64,000 nucleotides of DNA from Priestia aryabhattai (lineage in GTDB: Bacteria; Bacillota; Bacilli; Bacillales; Bacillaceae_H). Under the pieces are notes generated by a model. That model was not told the origin of the DNA. It made no database searches and was given only the letters and a program-made list of their open reading frames with translations. The stretch's first letter is position 1. The number at the start of each line of letters is the position of its first letter. This document shows, piece by piece, positions 9,654-18,184 of this stretch. Where the stretch lies: positions 124,001 to 188,000 of the forward strand of contig NZ_JAMBOQ010000005.1 of the NCBI RefSeq assembly GCF_023715685.1, given 5' to 3'. A program made the translations under genes and the position numbers.

Positions 9654-10556
9654 ATGAAGAAATATGCTATCATTTATTTTATTTTATTAATTATTGGAGC
9701 AAATGCTCAACTTATATATACACACAACCAAGTGCAGGCAGATCAGCCTGCAGTCATTCCAGACGAGGCAATTCGACTGCGCATTCTAGCAAACAGCGAC
9801 GGTGAAAAAGATCAGTACGTAAAACGTCTGATTCGTGACCGGGTGAACGAACAAATTACAGAATGGGTAAAAGATTTAACGTCTGTAACTGTAGCTCGAA
9901 AAACAATTAAAGAAAATTTGCCGGCGCTTGAGACAATTGCGAAAGAAGTGCTCAAAGAAGAAGGCGTAAATGAATCTGTTCATGTTAAATTCGGAAAAGT
10001 AGAGTTTCCTACTAAGTTGTACGGTCAGTTTTTATATCCAGCAGGTGAGTATGAAGCAGTGCTTATTACCCTTGGCAAAGGAGAGGGAGCAAACTGGTGG
10101 TGTGTGCTATTTCCTCCTTTATGTTTCTTAGATTTCTCAAACGGTGAAGCGGTAAAGGCACCAGAGCCACCAGAGCCATCTGAAGGAGAACCAAAGGAAG
10201 AAAAAGAGAAACCAGCAGCTTCTGAATCAAAACCTGCAGACAAAACAGACGACACATCGGCTGAAAGTAAAGAACCCGCAGTGAAAACAGAAATTCAATC
10301 TGCAACTATTACATCGGATTCTATTCAGCAGAAAGCTGAGGAACCTTCTCAACCAACAGTATCTTCTAAAGAAGCAGCTACAAAAGATACAAGCGACACA
10401 GTAAAGGAAGAAACAAGCGCTAAGGCTGAAAAAAAGGAAAGTAAGGAAGCTGAAAAGTCTGTTTCATCTAAGAAAAAAGCTGGTTCTAAATCAAAAGAAG
10501 ATTCTGTAGAAGTTAAGTTTTTTGTAGTAGAATGGGTATCGTCAGTATTTAATTAA
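9654..10556 (+). CDS. spoIIR: Stage II sporulation protein R, SpoIIR
   Basis: A 300-residue forespore protein secreted to the intermembrane space, where it triggers SpoIIGA to process pro-sigma-E in the mother cell. Seen here: N-terminal hydrophobic segment (about 4-21), conserved core IRLRILANSDGEKDQ through ANWWCVLFPPLCFLDFS, then a Glu/Lys/Ser/Pro-rich linker of about 110 residues, then a C-terminal VKFFVVEWVSSVFN. From memory, B. subtilis SpoIIR is about 224 residues, so the linker is greatly expanded. A sigma-F-like promoter precedes it. ATG 9654 is preferred to GTG 9645. Confidence 0.93.
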   Translation: MKKYAIIYFILLIIGANAQLIYTHNQVQADQPAVIPDEAIRLRILANSDGEKDQYVKRLIRDRVNEQITEWVKDLTSVTVARKTIKENLPALETIAKEVLKEEGVNESVHVKFGKVEFPTKLYGQFLYPAGEYEAVLITLGKGEGANWWCVLFPPLCFLDFSNGEAVKAPEPPEPSEGEPKEEKEKPAASESKPADKTDDTSAESKEPAVKTEIQSATITSDSIQQKAEEPSQPTVSSKEAATKDTSDTVKEETSAKAEKKESKEAEKSVSSKKKAGSKSKEDSVEVKFFVVEWVSSVFN

Positions 10557-10641
10557 TAGAATCATTAAAAATAAAATTCAGTTCTACTTTTTTTAACCAT
10601 CTCATAGATTTGTTACTAGAAAACAAGTTGAGGTGATTAAA

Positions 10642-11088
10642 ATGAGAGAACAATTAAAAATTGCCAGTGAAAATGATTATATTCGAATTCAACAGTTTTT
10701 ACAAAAAGCGGGCATCAGCACAGCAGGTGTAGAAGAGCATATTCATCAGTTTGTCATAATGGAAAATGAAGAAGGCGAGTTGCTAGCAACAGTTGGGTTT
10801 GAAAAAGAAGGTGTGGATGGAATTCTCCGCTCCCTTGTCGTGTCACCTTCTTTAATGCAATCTGATATCCTGCTGCTATTTAAAAGTATCGTCCAGCTGG
10901 CTCAAAAGCATGGCGTGAAGCAACTATATTTACTAACAAATAAGGCATCTTCTCTACATTTTTTTCAAATGATGAATTTTCAGCAAACATCTTACAGTGC
11001 TCTACCTGATTTGTTAAAAGAACATTCTTATTTAAAACAGTTACCAAACCCTAAGGATGTCTACGTGATGTTTTATGCAGCTAGTTAA
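10642..11088 (+). CDS. ywlB: GNAT-like acetyltransferase YwlB
   Basis: A 148-residue protein with the strand-helix pattern of GNAT N-acetyltransferases: FVIMENEEGELLATVGFE in the first half, LRSLVVSP as the central strand, and LYLLTNKASSLHFFQMMNFQ as the acceptor-side helix and strand. The pyrophosphate-binding RxxGxG loop is not clearly conserved, so acetyl-CoA use is uncertain. ATG 10642 lies correctly after TTGAGGTGATT. An upstream GTG at 10633 overlaps that site. It matches B. subtilis YwlB in position between spoIIR and ywlC. The substrate is unknown. Confidence 0.75.
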   Translation: MREQLKIASENDYIRIQQFLQKAGISTAGVEEHIHQFVIMENEEGELLATVGFEKEGVDGILRSLVVSPSLMQSDILLLFKSIVQLAQKHGVKQLYLLTNKASSLHFFQMMNFQQTSYSALPDLLKEHSYLKQLPNPKDVYVMFYAAS

Positions 11089-11095
11089 AAGAAAA

Positions 11096-11447
11096 TGTGG
11101 ATAAATCATTTTAATGGGGTATCCACAATGTTATTCACAAAAACATAAGCTTTATCCACATTTTGTGGATAAAGCTTGTTTGTTGATATAATGAATGCAT
11201 GTATTTTACTATTTTTGATACATATTGTACTTTTAAAGTAAAAAAAACCTAGATATAGAAAGAAAAAGGAGTTGAAGAAGATGGAAACTAAGTTATGGGT
11301 TGTGGATAATTTTACGAACGAAAAAGATATTTATCCACAGATAGGAGAAGCAGCAGATTTGCTGCGCAATCACGAAGTGGTTGCTTTTCCTACAGAGACA
11401 GTGTATGGATTAGGAGGAGATGCAACATCGGATAAAGCTGTGGATAA
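11096..11447. promoter_or_regulatory. Cluster of eight DnaA boxes
   Basis: Exact TTATNCACA sites: 11131-11139, 11152-11160 and 11331-11339 on the plus strand; 11096-11104, 11164-11172, 11301-11309 and 11439-11447 on the minus strand. GTATCCACA at 11119-11127 has one mismatch. Five lie between ywlB and ywlC and three within the first 170 bases of ywlC. From memory, the ywlC region is a chromosomal DnaA-binding cluster outside oriC in B. subtilis. Either modulation of replication initiation or DnaA control of ywlC would fit. This density is far above chance. Confidence 0.88.
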
Positions 11448-12321
11448 AATTTTTGCAGCGAAAGGACGTCCTAGTGATAACCCTCTTATTGTTCATATTG
11501 GAGATAAAGAGCAGCTTCATACATTTGTAGAGTCGATTCCTTCAAAAGCAGAGAAAGTTATCGATGCTTTTTGGCCGGGTCCTCTTACAGTAATATTACC
11601 TAAAAAAGATCGAGTTTCAGATAAGGTTACGGCTGGCTTAAACAGCATTGCAGTGAGAATGCCATCACATCCGGTGGCTCTCGCATTGTTAAAAAAAGTG
11701 GCTTTGCCTATCGCAGCTCCTAGTGCAAATCTTTCCGGCAAGCCAAGTCCCACTCTAGCTCATCATGTGATGAATGATTTAGAAGGGCGTATTAGCGGAG
11801 TTGTAGATGGAGGAGCAACAGGAGTAGGAGTAGAGTCGACTGTCCTTGATTGTACTGAAGAGATTCCTATCATTTTACGGCCAGGCGGTATTACTCAGAA
11901 AGAGTTGGAAAATGTAATTGGTCCCGTAAAAGTAGATCGAGCGTTAATAAGTGATAAAGAAGCGCCAAAATCTCCAGGTATGAAATATACGCATTACGCA
12001 CCTGATGCACCGCTTGTCATTGTTGACGGCAGTTCAGATTTTTTCCAATCTACTATTGATCACTATAAAGATCAGGGTAAGCGAGTGGGGGTGTTAACGA
12101 CATCTGAACATGAAGATGCGTATAAAGCGGATGCGGTTATCACATGTGGATCTCGCTCAAATTTAGAGACTGTTGCTAGCCACTTATACGAGTCTCTTCG
12201 TTCATTTAATGAGTGCGATGTAGATATTATCGTTAGTGAAAGTTTTCCTGAAGAAGGAGTCGGTCATGCCGTTATGAATCGATTAATGAAAGCTGCAGGA
12301 CATCACGTGATTAAGCAATAA
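11281..12321 (+). CDS. ywlC: L-threonylcarbamoyladenylate synthase, Sua5/TsaC type (YwlC)
   Basis: A 346-residue enzyme making threonylcarbamoyl-AMP from threonine, bicarbonate and ATP for the t6A37 modification of ANN-decoding tRNAs. The N-terminal YrdC domain (about 20-205) has [26 protein letters not shown] and [11 protein letters not shown]. The C-terminal Sua5 domain (about 230-346) follows the linker [14 protein letters not shown] 11281 lies ten bases after AAGGAG. An upstream TTG at 11272 sits on the ribosome site. The 5' end and upstream region carry the DnaA-box cluster, suggesting DnaA could influence its transcription. Confidence 0.95.
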   Translation: METKLWVVDNFTNEKDIYPQIGEAADLLRNHEVVAFPTETVYGLGGDATSDKAVDKIFAAKGRPSDNPLIVHIGDKEQLHTFVESIPSKAEKVIDAFWPGPLTVILPKKDRVSDKVTAGLNSIAVRMPSHPVALALLKKVALPIAAPSANLSGKPSPTLAHHVMNDLEGRISGVVDGGATGVGVESTVLDCTEEIPIILRPGGITQKELENVIGPVKVDRALISDKEAPKSPGMKYTHYAPDAPLVIVDGSSDFFQSTIDHYKDQGKRVGVLTTSEHEDAYKADAVITCGSRSNLETVASHLYESLRSFNECDVDIIVSESFPEEGVGHAVMNRLMKAAGHHVIKQ

Positions 12322-12388
12322 AATTCATCTTCTAAACCTTTTCGAATGTGCATATTTTGAAATAGGAGCACGTCCGAGGAGGGTAAAG

Positions 12389-12949
12389 ATGAATGTATCT
12401 CAGTTAATTAGTGAAATGATCACGTTAGTCATTATGGCGTTTGCCTTAGGAATGGATGCTTTCTCAGTTGGTTTGGGAATGGGATTAATTCGTTTACGCT
12501 TTCGCCAAATTTTCTACATTGGTGTTGTTATCGGTGTATTTCATATTTGGATGCCGCTATTAGGCATGTTTATTGGACGACTTTTATCTGATAAACTTGG
12601 AATGTTTGCTACCTATGGCGGTGGAATTTTACTGCTGATTCTTGGAGCGCAGATGATTTATTCCTCCTTTAAGCATGAAGAAACACCGTTTATCAAACCA
12701 GTTGGCTTTGGACTGCTATTTTTTGCGCTCAGCGTGAGTCTAGATAGTTTTTCTGTTGGACTTAGCTTAGGTATTTTTGGGGCAAGAACGTTTTTAACCA
12801 TTATTGTTTTTGGTGTAGTGAGTATGCTCTTAACTTGGTTAGGACTGCTGCTCGGCAGAAGAGTACAAGGCTGGCTTGGTTCATATAGTGAGGCACTGGG
12901 CGGGAGCATTTTATTAGCTTTTGGAATCAAATTGTTATTACCTTTTTAA
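12389..12949 (+). CDS. mntP: Manganese efflux pump MntP
   Basis: A 186-residue inner membrane protein of the MntP (DUF204) family, exporting Mn2+. About six hydrophobic segments form two inverted repeats, each with an acidic membrane motif: [15 protein letters not shown] near residue 20 and [14 protein letters not shown] near 118. ATG 12389 follows GAGGAGGG. The gap upstream is only 67 bases and shows no manganese riboswitch, so control may come from the ywlC side. It is equivalent to B. subtilis YwlD. Confidence 0.9.
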   Translation: MNVSQLISEMITLVIMAFALGMDAFSVGLGMGLIRLRFRQIFYIGVVIGVFHIWMPLLGMFIGRLLSDKLGMFATYGGGILLLILGAQMIYSSFKHEETPFIKPVGFGLLFFALSVSLDSFSVGLSLGIFGARTFLTIIVFGVVSMLLTWLGLLLGRRVQGWLGSYSEALGGSILLAFGIKLLLPF

Positions 12950-12969
12950 CTATATATAAATAGGTAAAG

Positions 12970-13001
12970 GATCATGACCATGCAGGTTATGGTCTTTTTT
13001 T
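12970..13001 (+). terminator. Rho-independent terminator of mntP
   Basis: GATCATGACC, loop ATGCA, GGTTATGGTC (two wobbles), then seven T. Confidence 0.82.
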
Positions 13002-13179
13002 GCTTCTTTTGGATTGTAGCGATAAAAGAAGGAAAGCGAAGTCGTGTTTTCGAGATGGATGAAGGGATAATGGATAAAAAATACCCAGAAAAGCTAACTG
13101 GATTTATGCAAGCAATAGAGATACAATAGGGTGGAATATCAACATAGTCGAACATAGTGAAAGCAAGGGAGGATGTATC

Positions 13180-13608
13180 TTGAAAAACATCTTATTTGTA
13201 TGTACAGGAAACACGTGCCGCAGCCCTATGGCAGAAGCGTTGCTCAAAGCTAAAGAGATAGATGGAATAAACGTGAAGTCTGCAGGCGTATTCGCTTCAA
13301 ATGGAAGTGAAGCTTCTGTTCATGCACAAGTTGCCCTTCACCAGAAAGGCATAGCTTGTTCTCATGCTTCGGCAGCATTAACGGAAGAACAATTGATGTG
13401 GGCTACTTATATCTTTACGATGACGGAGCAGCATAAAATGCTGATTTTGAACCAAGCTCCATACGTAAGTGATAAATTATTTACGCTAAAAGAATTTGCC
13501 GACGAGCAAGGTGAAGTATCTGATCCGTTTGGTGGATCATTACAGACGTACGAACAGACTTTAGAAGAGTTAGAACGTATGATTAACAAAATAGTCGACA
13601 AATTATAA
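13180..13608 (+). CDS. ywlE: Low-molecular-weight phosphatase, protein-arginine phosphatase YwlE
   Basis: A 142-residue phosphatase with the active loop CTGNTCRS (C8 to S15) and the general-acid aspartate in DPFGG near residue 112. The threonine in the loop (T12) is the residue known to select phosphoarginine in B. subtilis YwlE, so this is probably the partner that reverses McsB kinase. The start is TTG at 13180, seven bases after AGGGAGG, and homology agrees. It precedes rpiB as in B. subtilis. Confidence 0.93.
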   Translation: MKNILFVCTGNTCRSPMAEALLKAKEIDGINVKSAGVFASNGSEASVHAQVALHQKGIACSHASAALTEEQLMWATYIFTMTEQHKMLILNQAPYVSDKLFTLKEFADEQGEVSDPFGGSLQTYEQTLEELERMINKIVDKL

Positions 13609-13688
13609 AAGGTCCCATAAATTTTTGCTGGCTTAAAATGAACAGAAATTTAATATAAGACGAATGTATGTATGAGGAGGAAACAAAG

Positions 13689-14150
13689 ATGAAAGTAGCT
13701 ATTGCATCTGACCACGGTGGTATAAATTTACGACAGGAAATTATCTCTTTAATGGAAGAATTAAATATTGAATATGTGGATTTAGGGTGTGAATGCTCAG
13801 CGTCTGTAGACTATCCGGATTATGCACTTCCTGTTGCTCAAAAAGTGGCTAGCCAAGAAGTAAGTCGAGGCATTCTTATTTGTGGAACAGGCATCGGTAT
13901 GAGCATAGCAGCTAATAAAGTAAAGGGAATTCGCTGCGCTCTAGTGCATGATACGTTCAGTGCAAAAGCGACAAGAGAACATAATGATAGCAATATTTTA
14001 GCAATGGGTGAACGTGTCATTGGGCCGGGACTTGCACGTGAAATTGCGAAAATTTGGTTAATGACAGAATTTGAAGGCGGGCGACATGAAAATCGCGTGA
14101 ATAAAATTAAACAGTATGAGCAGCAAAGCGATGCAACAGTAACTGTATAA
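13689..14150 (+). CDS. rpiB: Ribose-5-phosphate isomerase B
   Basis: A 153-residue RpiB/LacA/LacB-family isomerase interconverting ribose-5-phosphate and ribulose-5-phosphate. Seen here: AIASDHGGINLR at the N-terminus, the conserved catalytic stretch GILICGTGIGMSIAANK with its cysteine, and HNDSNILAMGERV. ATG 13689 is eight bases after AGGAGG. The frame extends upstream to 13668 but those codons precede the ribosome site. It matches B. subtilis YwlF. An allose- or galactose-6-phosphate isomerase role is possible in the family but less likely here. Confidence 0.92.
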   Translation: MKVAIASDHGGINLRQEIISLMEELNIEYVDLGCECSASVDYPDYALPVAQKVASQEVSRGILICGTGIGMSIAANKVKGIRCALVHDTFSAKATREHNDSNILAMGERVIGPGLAREIAKIWLMTEFEGGRHENRVNKIKQYEQQSDATVTV

Positions 14151-14185
14151 TGTGAACGTATTCAATGAAAGAAAGGAAGAAAAAC

Positions 14186-14737
14186 GTGTCTGAACTTACG
14201 AAATGGAAAGAGCAGTTGGAAACAGTTTTATCTGATTTTTTAGCACAAGTGCAGTTGTCTTCAGAACATACACTTGTCATTGGATGCAGTACAAGCGAGG
14301 TAATTGGTGAAAAAATAGGAACCGCAGGCGCAATGGAAGTCGCAGAAATGATTTTTGATACACTAGCAGATTTCCGAAAAAAAACGGGTGTCCACTTAGC
14401 ATTTCAATGCTGTGAACATCTCAATCGAGCACTGGTAGTAGAAAGAGAATTAGCTCGTAAAGATCGTTTAGAAATGGTTAGTGTTGTTCCTATTCATAAA
14501 GCAGGTGGAGCGATGGCTACACAGGCCTATGGCCAGCTTAAAGATCCTGTTTTAGTAGAGTTTATTAAAGCTGATGCCGGGATTGATATTGGAGATACAT
14601 TCATTGGTATGCATTTAAAGCATGTCGCAGTACCGGTTCGTTGTACGTTAAACGCAGTTGGACACGCTCATGTTACTTTAGCAAAGACGCGTCCAAAACT
14701 AATTGGTGGAATGAGAGCGTTTTACGAACTTTCGTAA
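14186..14737 (+). CDS. ywlG: TIGR01440/DUF436 family protein YwlG
   Basis: A 183-residue conserved protein of unknown role. Seen here: [18 protein letters not shown], the cysteine-containing [13 protein letters not shown], and HVAVPVRC. The Firmicute-wide position between rpiB and glyA is conserved. GTG 14186 is chosen because AAAGGAAG lies six bases upstream. The in-frame ATG at 14165 precedes that site. Cysteine and histidine clusters hint at metal or cofactor binding, which is inference only. Confidence 0.85.
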   Translation: MSELTKWKEQLETVLSDFLAQVQLSSEHTLVIGCSTSEVIGEKIGTAGAMEVAEMIFDTLADFRKKTGVHLAFQCCEHLNRALVVERELARKDRLEMVSVVPIHKAGGAMATQAYGQLKDPVLVEFIKADAGIDIGDTFIGMHLKHVAVPVRCTLNAVGHAHVTLAKTRPKLIGGMRAFYELS

Positions 14738-14854
14738 TTAAATATATTAAAATAATACACATTTTTTCTTTTTTATTCTAAATAAATCATGTTACAATGT
14801 AGTTGAATTAACAAATAACGAACATTGCGAATACGAAATGAGGAGAGGATTTTG

Positions 14855-16099
14855 ATGGAGAAACAACTAATGCAACAAGATCCAGCAGTTTATAATGCGA
14901 TCAAGGATGAATTACAAAGACAACGTACTAAGATTGAGCTAATTGCTTCAGAAAACTTTGTAACAACAGCGGTAATGGAAGCACAAGGTTCAGTTTTAAC
15001 AAATAAATATGCTGAAGGCTATCCAGCTAAACGTTACTACGGTGGTTGTGAACACGTGGACGTAGTAGAAGACTTAGCTCGTGATCGTGCAAAAGAAATT
15101 TTCGGAGCAGAGCACGTGAACGTTCAACCTCACTCAGGTGCACAAGCAAACATGGCTGTATACTTCACTGTTTTAGAGGCTGGAGACACAGTACTTGGTA
15201 TGAATTTATCACACGGCGGTCACTTAACGCACGGAAGTCCTGTTAACTTTAGTGGTGTTCAGTACAATTTCATCGAATATGGTGTAGATCGTGAAACACA
15301 TCGTATTAACTACGATGATGTATTAGAAAAAGCTCGTACACATAAACCAAAATTAATTGTGGCTGGTGCAAGCGCATATCCACGCGCAATCGACTTCAAG
15401 CGTTTCCGTGAAATCGCTGATGAAGTAGGCGCTTATTTAATGGTAGACATGGCTCACATTGCTGGTCTAGTAGCTGCAGGACTTCATCAAAATCCTGTGC
15501 CACATGCTCATTTCGTTACAACTACAACACATAAAACACTACGTGGACCACGCGGCGGTATGATTTTATGTAAAGAAGAATTTGCGAAAAAGATTGATAA
15601 GTCAATCTTCCCTGGTATTCAAGGTGGTCCATTGATGCATGTTATCGCTGCAAAAGCAGTAGCATTTGGTGAAGCATTACAAGATGAATTTAAGCACTAT
15701 GCTCAAAATATCATCGACAATGCTAATCGTTTAGCAGAAGGGTTAAAGAAAGAAGGATTTGCTCTTGTATCTGAAGGAACAGACAATCACCTTGTGTTAA
15801 TTGACGTAAGCTCAATGAATTTGACAGGTAAAGTAGCTGAAAAAGCACTTGATGATGTAGGTATTACAACAAACAAAAATACAATTCCTTATGATGAGCA
15901 AAGCCCATTTGTAACAAGCGGTATCCGTATTGGTACAGCTGCGGTTACAACTCGCGGATTTGGCTTAGAAGAGATGGATGAAATTGCTTCTATCATCGGA
16001 TTAACGCTTAAAAATATTGAAGACGAAGAAAAGTTAGCTGAAGCTAAAACACGCGTTGAAGCTTTAACAAGCAAGTTTGAAATGTATAAATCACTTTAA
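14855..16099 (+). CDS. glyA: Serine hydroxymethyltransferase
   Basis: A 414-residue PLP enzyme converting serine and tetrahydrofolate to glycine and methylene-tetrahydrofolate, the main one-carbon source. PLP lysine K227 lies in [14 protein letters not shown], with [14 protein letters not shown] just before it. ATG 14855 follows AGGAGAGG. Upstream there is a possible -10 TACAAT at 14793-14798 and a sequence ACGAACATT near 14817 resembling one PurR box half. In B. subtilis glyA is in the PurR regulon, but one weak half-site is thin support. A terminator ends the gene. Confidence 0.97.
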   Translation: MEKQLMQQDPAVYNAIKDELQRQRTKIELIASENFVTTAVMEAQGSVLTNKYAEGYPAKRYYGGCEHVDVVEDLARDRAKEIFGAEHVNVQPHSGAQANMAVYFTVLEAGDTVLGMNLSHGGHLTHGSPVNFSGVQYNFIEYGVDRETHRINYDDVLEKARTHKPKLIVAGASAYPRAIDFKRFREIADEVGAYLMVDMAHIAGLVAAGLHQNPVPHAHFVTTTTHKTLRGPRGGMILCKEEFAKKIDKSIFPGIQGGPLMHVIAAKAVAFGEALQDEFKHYAQNIIDNANRLAEGLKKEGFALVSEGTDNHLVLIDVSSMNLTGKVAEKALDDVGITTNKNTIPYDEQSPFVTSGIRIGTAAVTTRGFGLEEMDEIASIIGLTLKNIEDEEKLAEAKTRVEALTSKFEMYKSL

Positions 16100-16102
16100 G
16101 AG

Positions 16103-16129
16103 AAACAGGCCTTTGTGCCTGTTTTTTTT
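16103..16129 (+). terminator. Rho-independent terminator of glyA
   Basis: AAACAGGC, loop CTTTGT, GCCTGTTT, then a T run. Confidence 0.9.
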
Positions 16130-16171
16130 ATGGAGAAAATGGTAGCGATTAAATCATTTTTTGAATAATGC

Positions 16172-16200
16172 TTGAACTCAAAAACTTTTTTCTGTAAAAT
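16172..16200 (+). promoter_or_regulatory. Probable sigma-A promoter of upp
   Basis: TTGAAC at 16172-16177, a 17-base spacer, TAAAAT at 16195-16200. The predicted leader is about 107 nt and contains the hairpin at 16251-16274. Confidence 0.6.
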
Positions 16201-16250
16201 GAATGCAATGTATAAATTTAATTAGCAAGAGATATGTTTTTACTAGTACG

Positions 16251-16278
16251 TACCATTCAATTCGTTGAATGGTATTTT
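16251..16278 (+). terminator. Attenuator-like hairpin in the upp leader
   Basis: TACCATTCAA, loop TTCG, TTGAATGGTA, then TTTT. The perfect 10-bp stem lies about 40 bases before the upp start and downstream of its probable promoter, so it could act as an attenuator. The T tract is short. Confidence 0.4.
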
Positions 16279-16301
16279 AATGTGTACATCTTTATATATA
16301 A

Positions 16302-16943
<642 letters not shown>

Positions 16944-16965
16944 TTTGTAGATTCGGGTGATGAAC

Positions 16966-18117
16966 ATGAAGCAGCCAATTAAAGTAATGACGATATTCGG
17001 GACAAGGCCAGAAGCAATTAAAATGGCTCCTCTTGTATTAGAGCTTAAAAAGCGACCAGAGGAGTTCGAAGCGATTGTTACAGTAACGGCTCAGCACCGT
17101 GAAATGTTAGACCAAGTATTGAGCATTTTTGACATTCAGCCTGACTATGATCTTAACATTATGAAGGATCGCCAAACCCTTATGGACGTCACGACTAGAG
17201 GATTAGAAGGTTTGGACGACATAATGAAAAAAGTAAAGCCGGACATCGTACTTGTACACGGTGATACAACTACGACGTTTATTGCTGGGCTAGCAGCTTT
17301 TTATAATCAAATTGAGGTCGGACATGTTGAAGCAGGTTTGCGCACATGGAATAAATATTCTCCATATCCGGAAGAAATGAACCGTCAGCTTACAGGCGTT
17401 CTCGCTGATTTGCACTTTGCTCCAACAGATAAGTCTGCAGCTAATTTGCAAGCAGAGAATAAAAAAGAAGAGCGAATCTTTGTGACTGGAAACACAGCTA
17501 TCGATGCGTTAAAAACAACAGTAAAAGAGACATATGAGCATGAAGTGTTAACGAAATTGGGAGATGATCGTCTTATTTTATTAACGGCGCATCGCCGCGA
17601 AAATTTAGGCGAACCAATGAAAAACATGTTCCGTGCTGTTAAACGTATTGTGGATGAACATGAAGATGTGCAAGTTGTGTATCCTGTTCATTTGAATCCG
17701 GTAGTTAGAGAAACAGCAAACGATATCTTAGGAAATGACCCGCGCATTCATTTAATTGAACCGTTAGATGTAATTGACTTCCATAACTTCGCTGAGCGCG
17801 CTCATATTATTTTGACAGATTCGGGCGGTGTTCAAGAAGAAGCTCCTTCATTAGGCGTACCTGTATTGGTACTTCGCGATACAACAGAGCGACCGGAAGG
17901 AATTGAAGCAGGGACGCTCAAACTAGCAGGAACGGAAGAAGAAACGATTTATACGCTAGCAAAAGAGCTGTTAATAGATGAAGACGTATATAAGCAAATG
18001 TCACAAGCATCGAATCCTTACGGAGACGGCTTAGCTTCTAAACGCATTTGTGATGCTATTAGCTACTATTTCAACCGCCGTGAAAACAGACCGGAAGCTT
18101 TTAATCCGCTTTCGTAA
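16966..18117 (+). CDS. mnaA: UDP-N-acetylglucosamine 2-epimerase (non-hydrolysing)
   Basis: A 383-residue GT-B-fold epimerase giving UDP-ManNAc from UDP-GlcNAc, the donor precursor for teichoic acid linkage units and ManNAc/ManNAcA polymers. Motifs: TIFGTRPEAIKMAPL, VHGDTTTTF, GHVEAGLRT, PYPEEMNRQ and DSGGVQEEAP. ATG 16966 is spaced properly from GGGTGAT. GTG 16957 and ATG 16960 lie in the ribosome site. Its product probably feeds the dehydrogenase at 45803 and/or the transferase at 47153. A branched terminator follows. Confidence 0.95.
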   Translation: MKQPIKVMTIFGTRPEAIKMAPLVLELKKRPEEFEAIVTVTAQHREMLDQVLSIFDIQPDYDLNIMKDRQTLMDVTTRGLEGLDDIMKKVKPDIVLVHGDTTTTFIAGLAAFYNQIEVGHVEAGLRTWNKYSPYPEEMNRQLTGVLADLHFAPTDKSAANLQAENKKEERIFVTGNTAIDALKTTVKETYEHEVLTKLGDDRLILLTAHRRENLGEPMKNMFRAVKRIVDEHEDVQVVYPVHLNPVVRETANDILGNDPRIHLIEPLDVIDFHNFAERAHIILTDSGGVQEEAPSLGVPVLVLRDTTERPEGIEAGTLKLAGTEEETIYTLAKELLIDEDVYKQMSQASNPYGDGLASKRICDAISYYFNRRENRPEAFNPLS

Positions 18118-18124
18118 GATTTCT

Positions 18125-18184
18125 AAACACCTTTCACATGAAAAGTGTCTCTTTGAGACACGATAGTGTGAGAGGTGTTTTTTT
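18125..18184 (+). terminator. Branched terminator of upp-mnaA overlapping the vpr ribosome site
   Basis: Outer arms AAACACCTTTCACA and TGTGAGAGGTGTTT pair over 14 bp with one wobble and enclose a second hairpin GTGTCTC-TTT-GAGACAC. Seven T follow. The 3' outer arm contains GAGAGGTG, the ribosome site of the next gene. Confidence 0.85.

Noticed and set aside
12322..12388. Manganese (yybP-ykoY) riboswitch before mntP.
   Set aside because: The gap is only 67 bases and shows none of the paired elements.
14815..14830. PurR box before glyA (ACGAACATT).
   Set aside because: Only one half-site with mismatches. The second inverted box at the usual distance is not seen.
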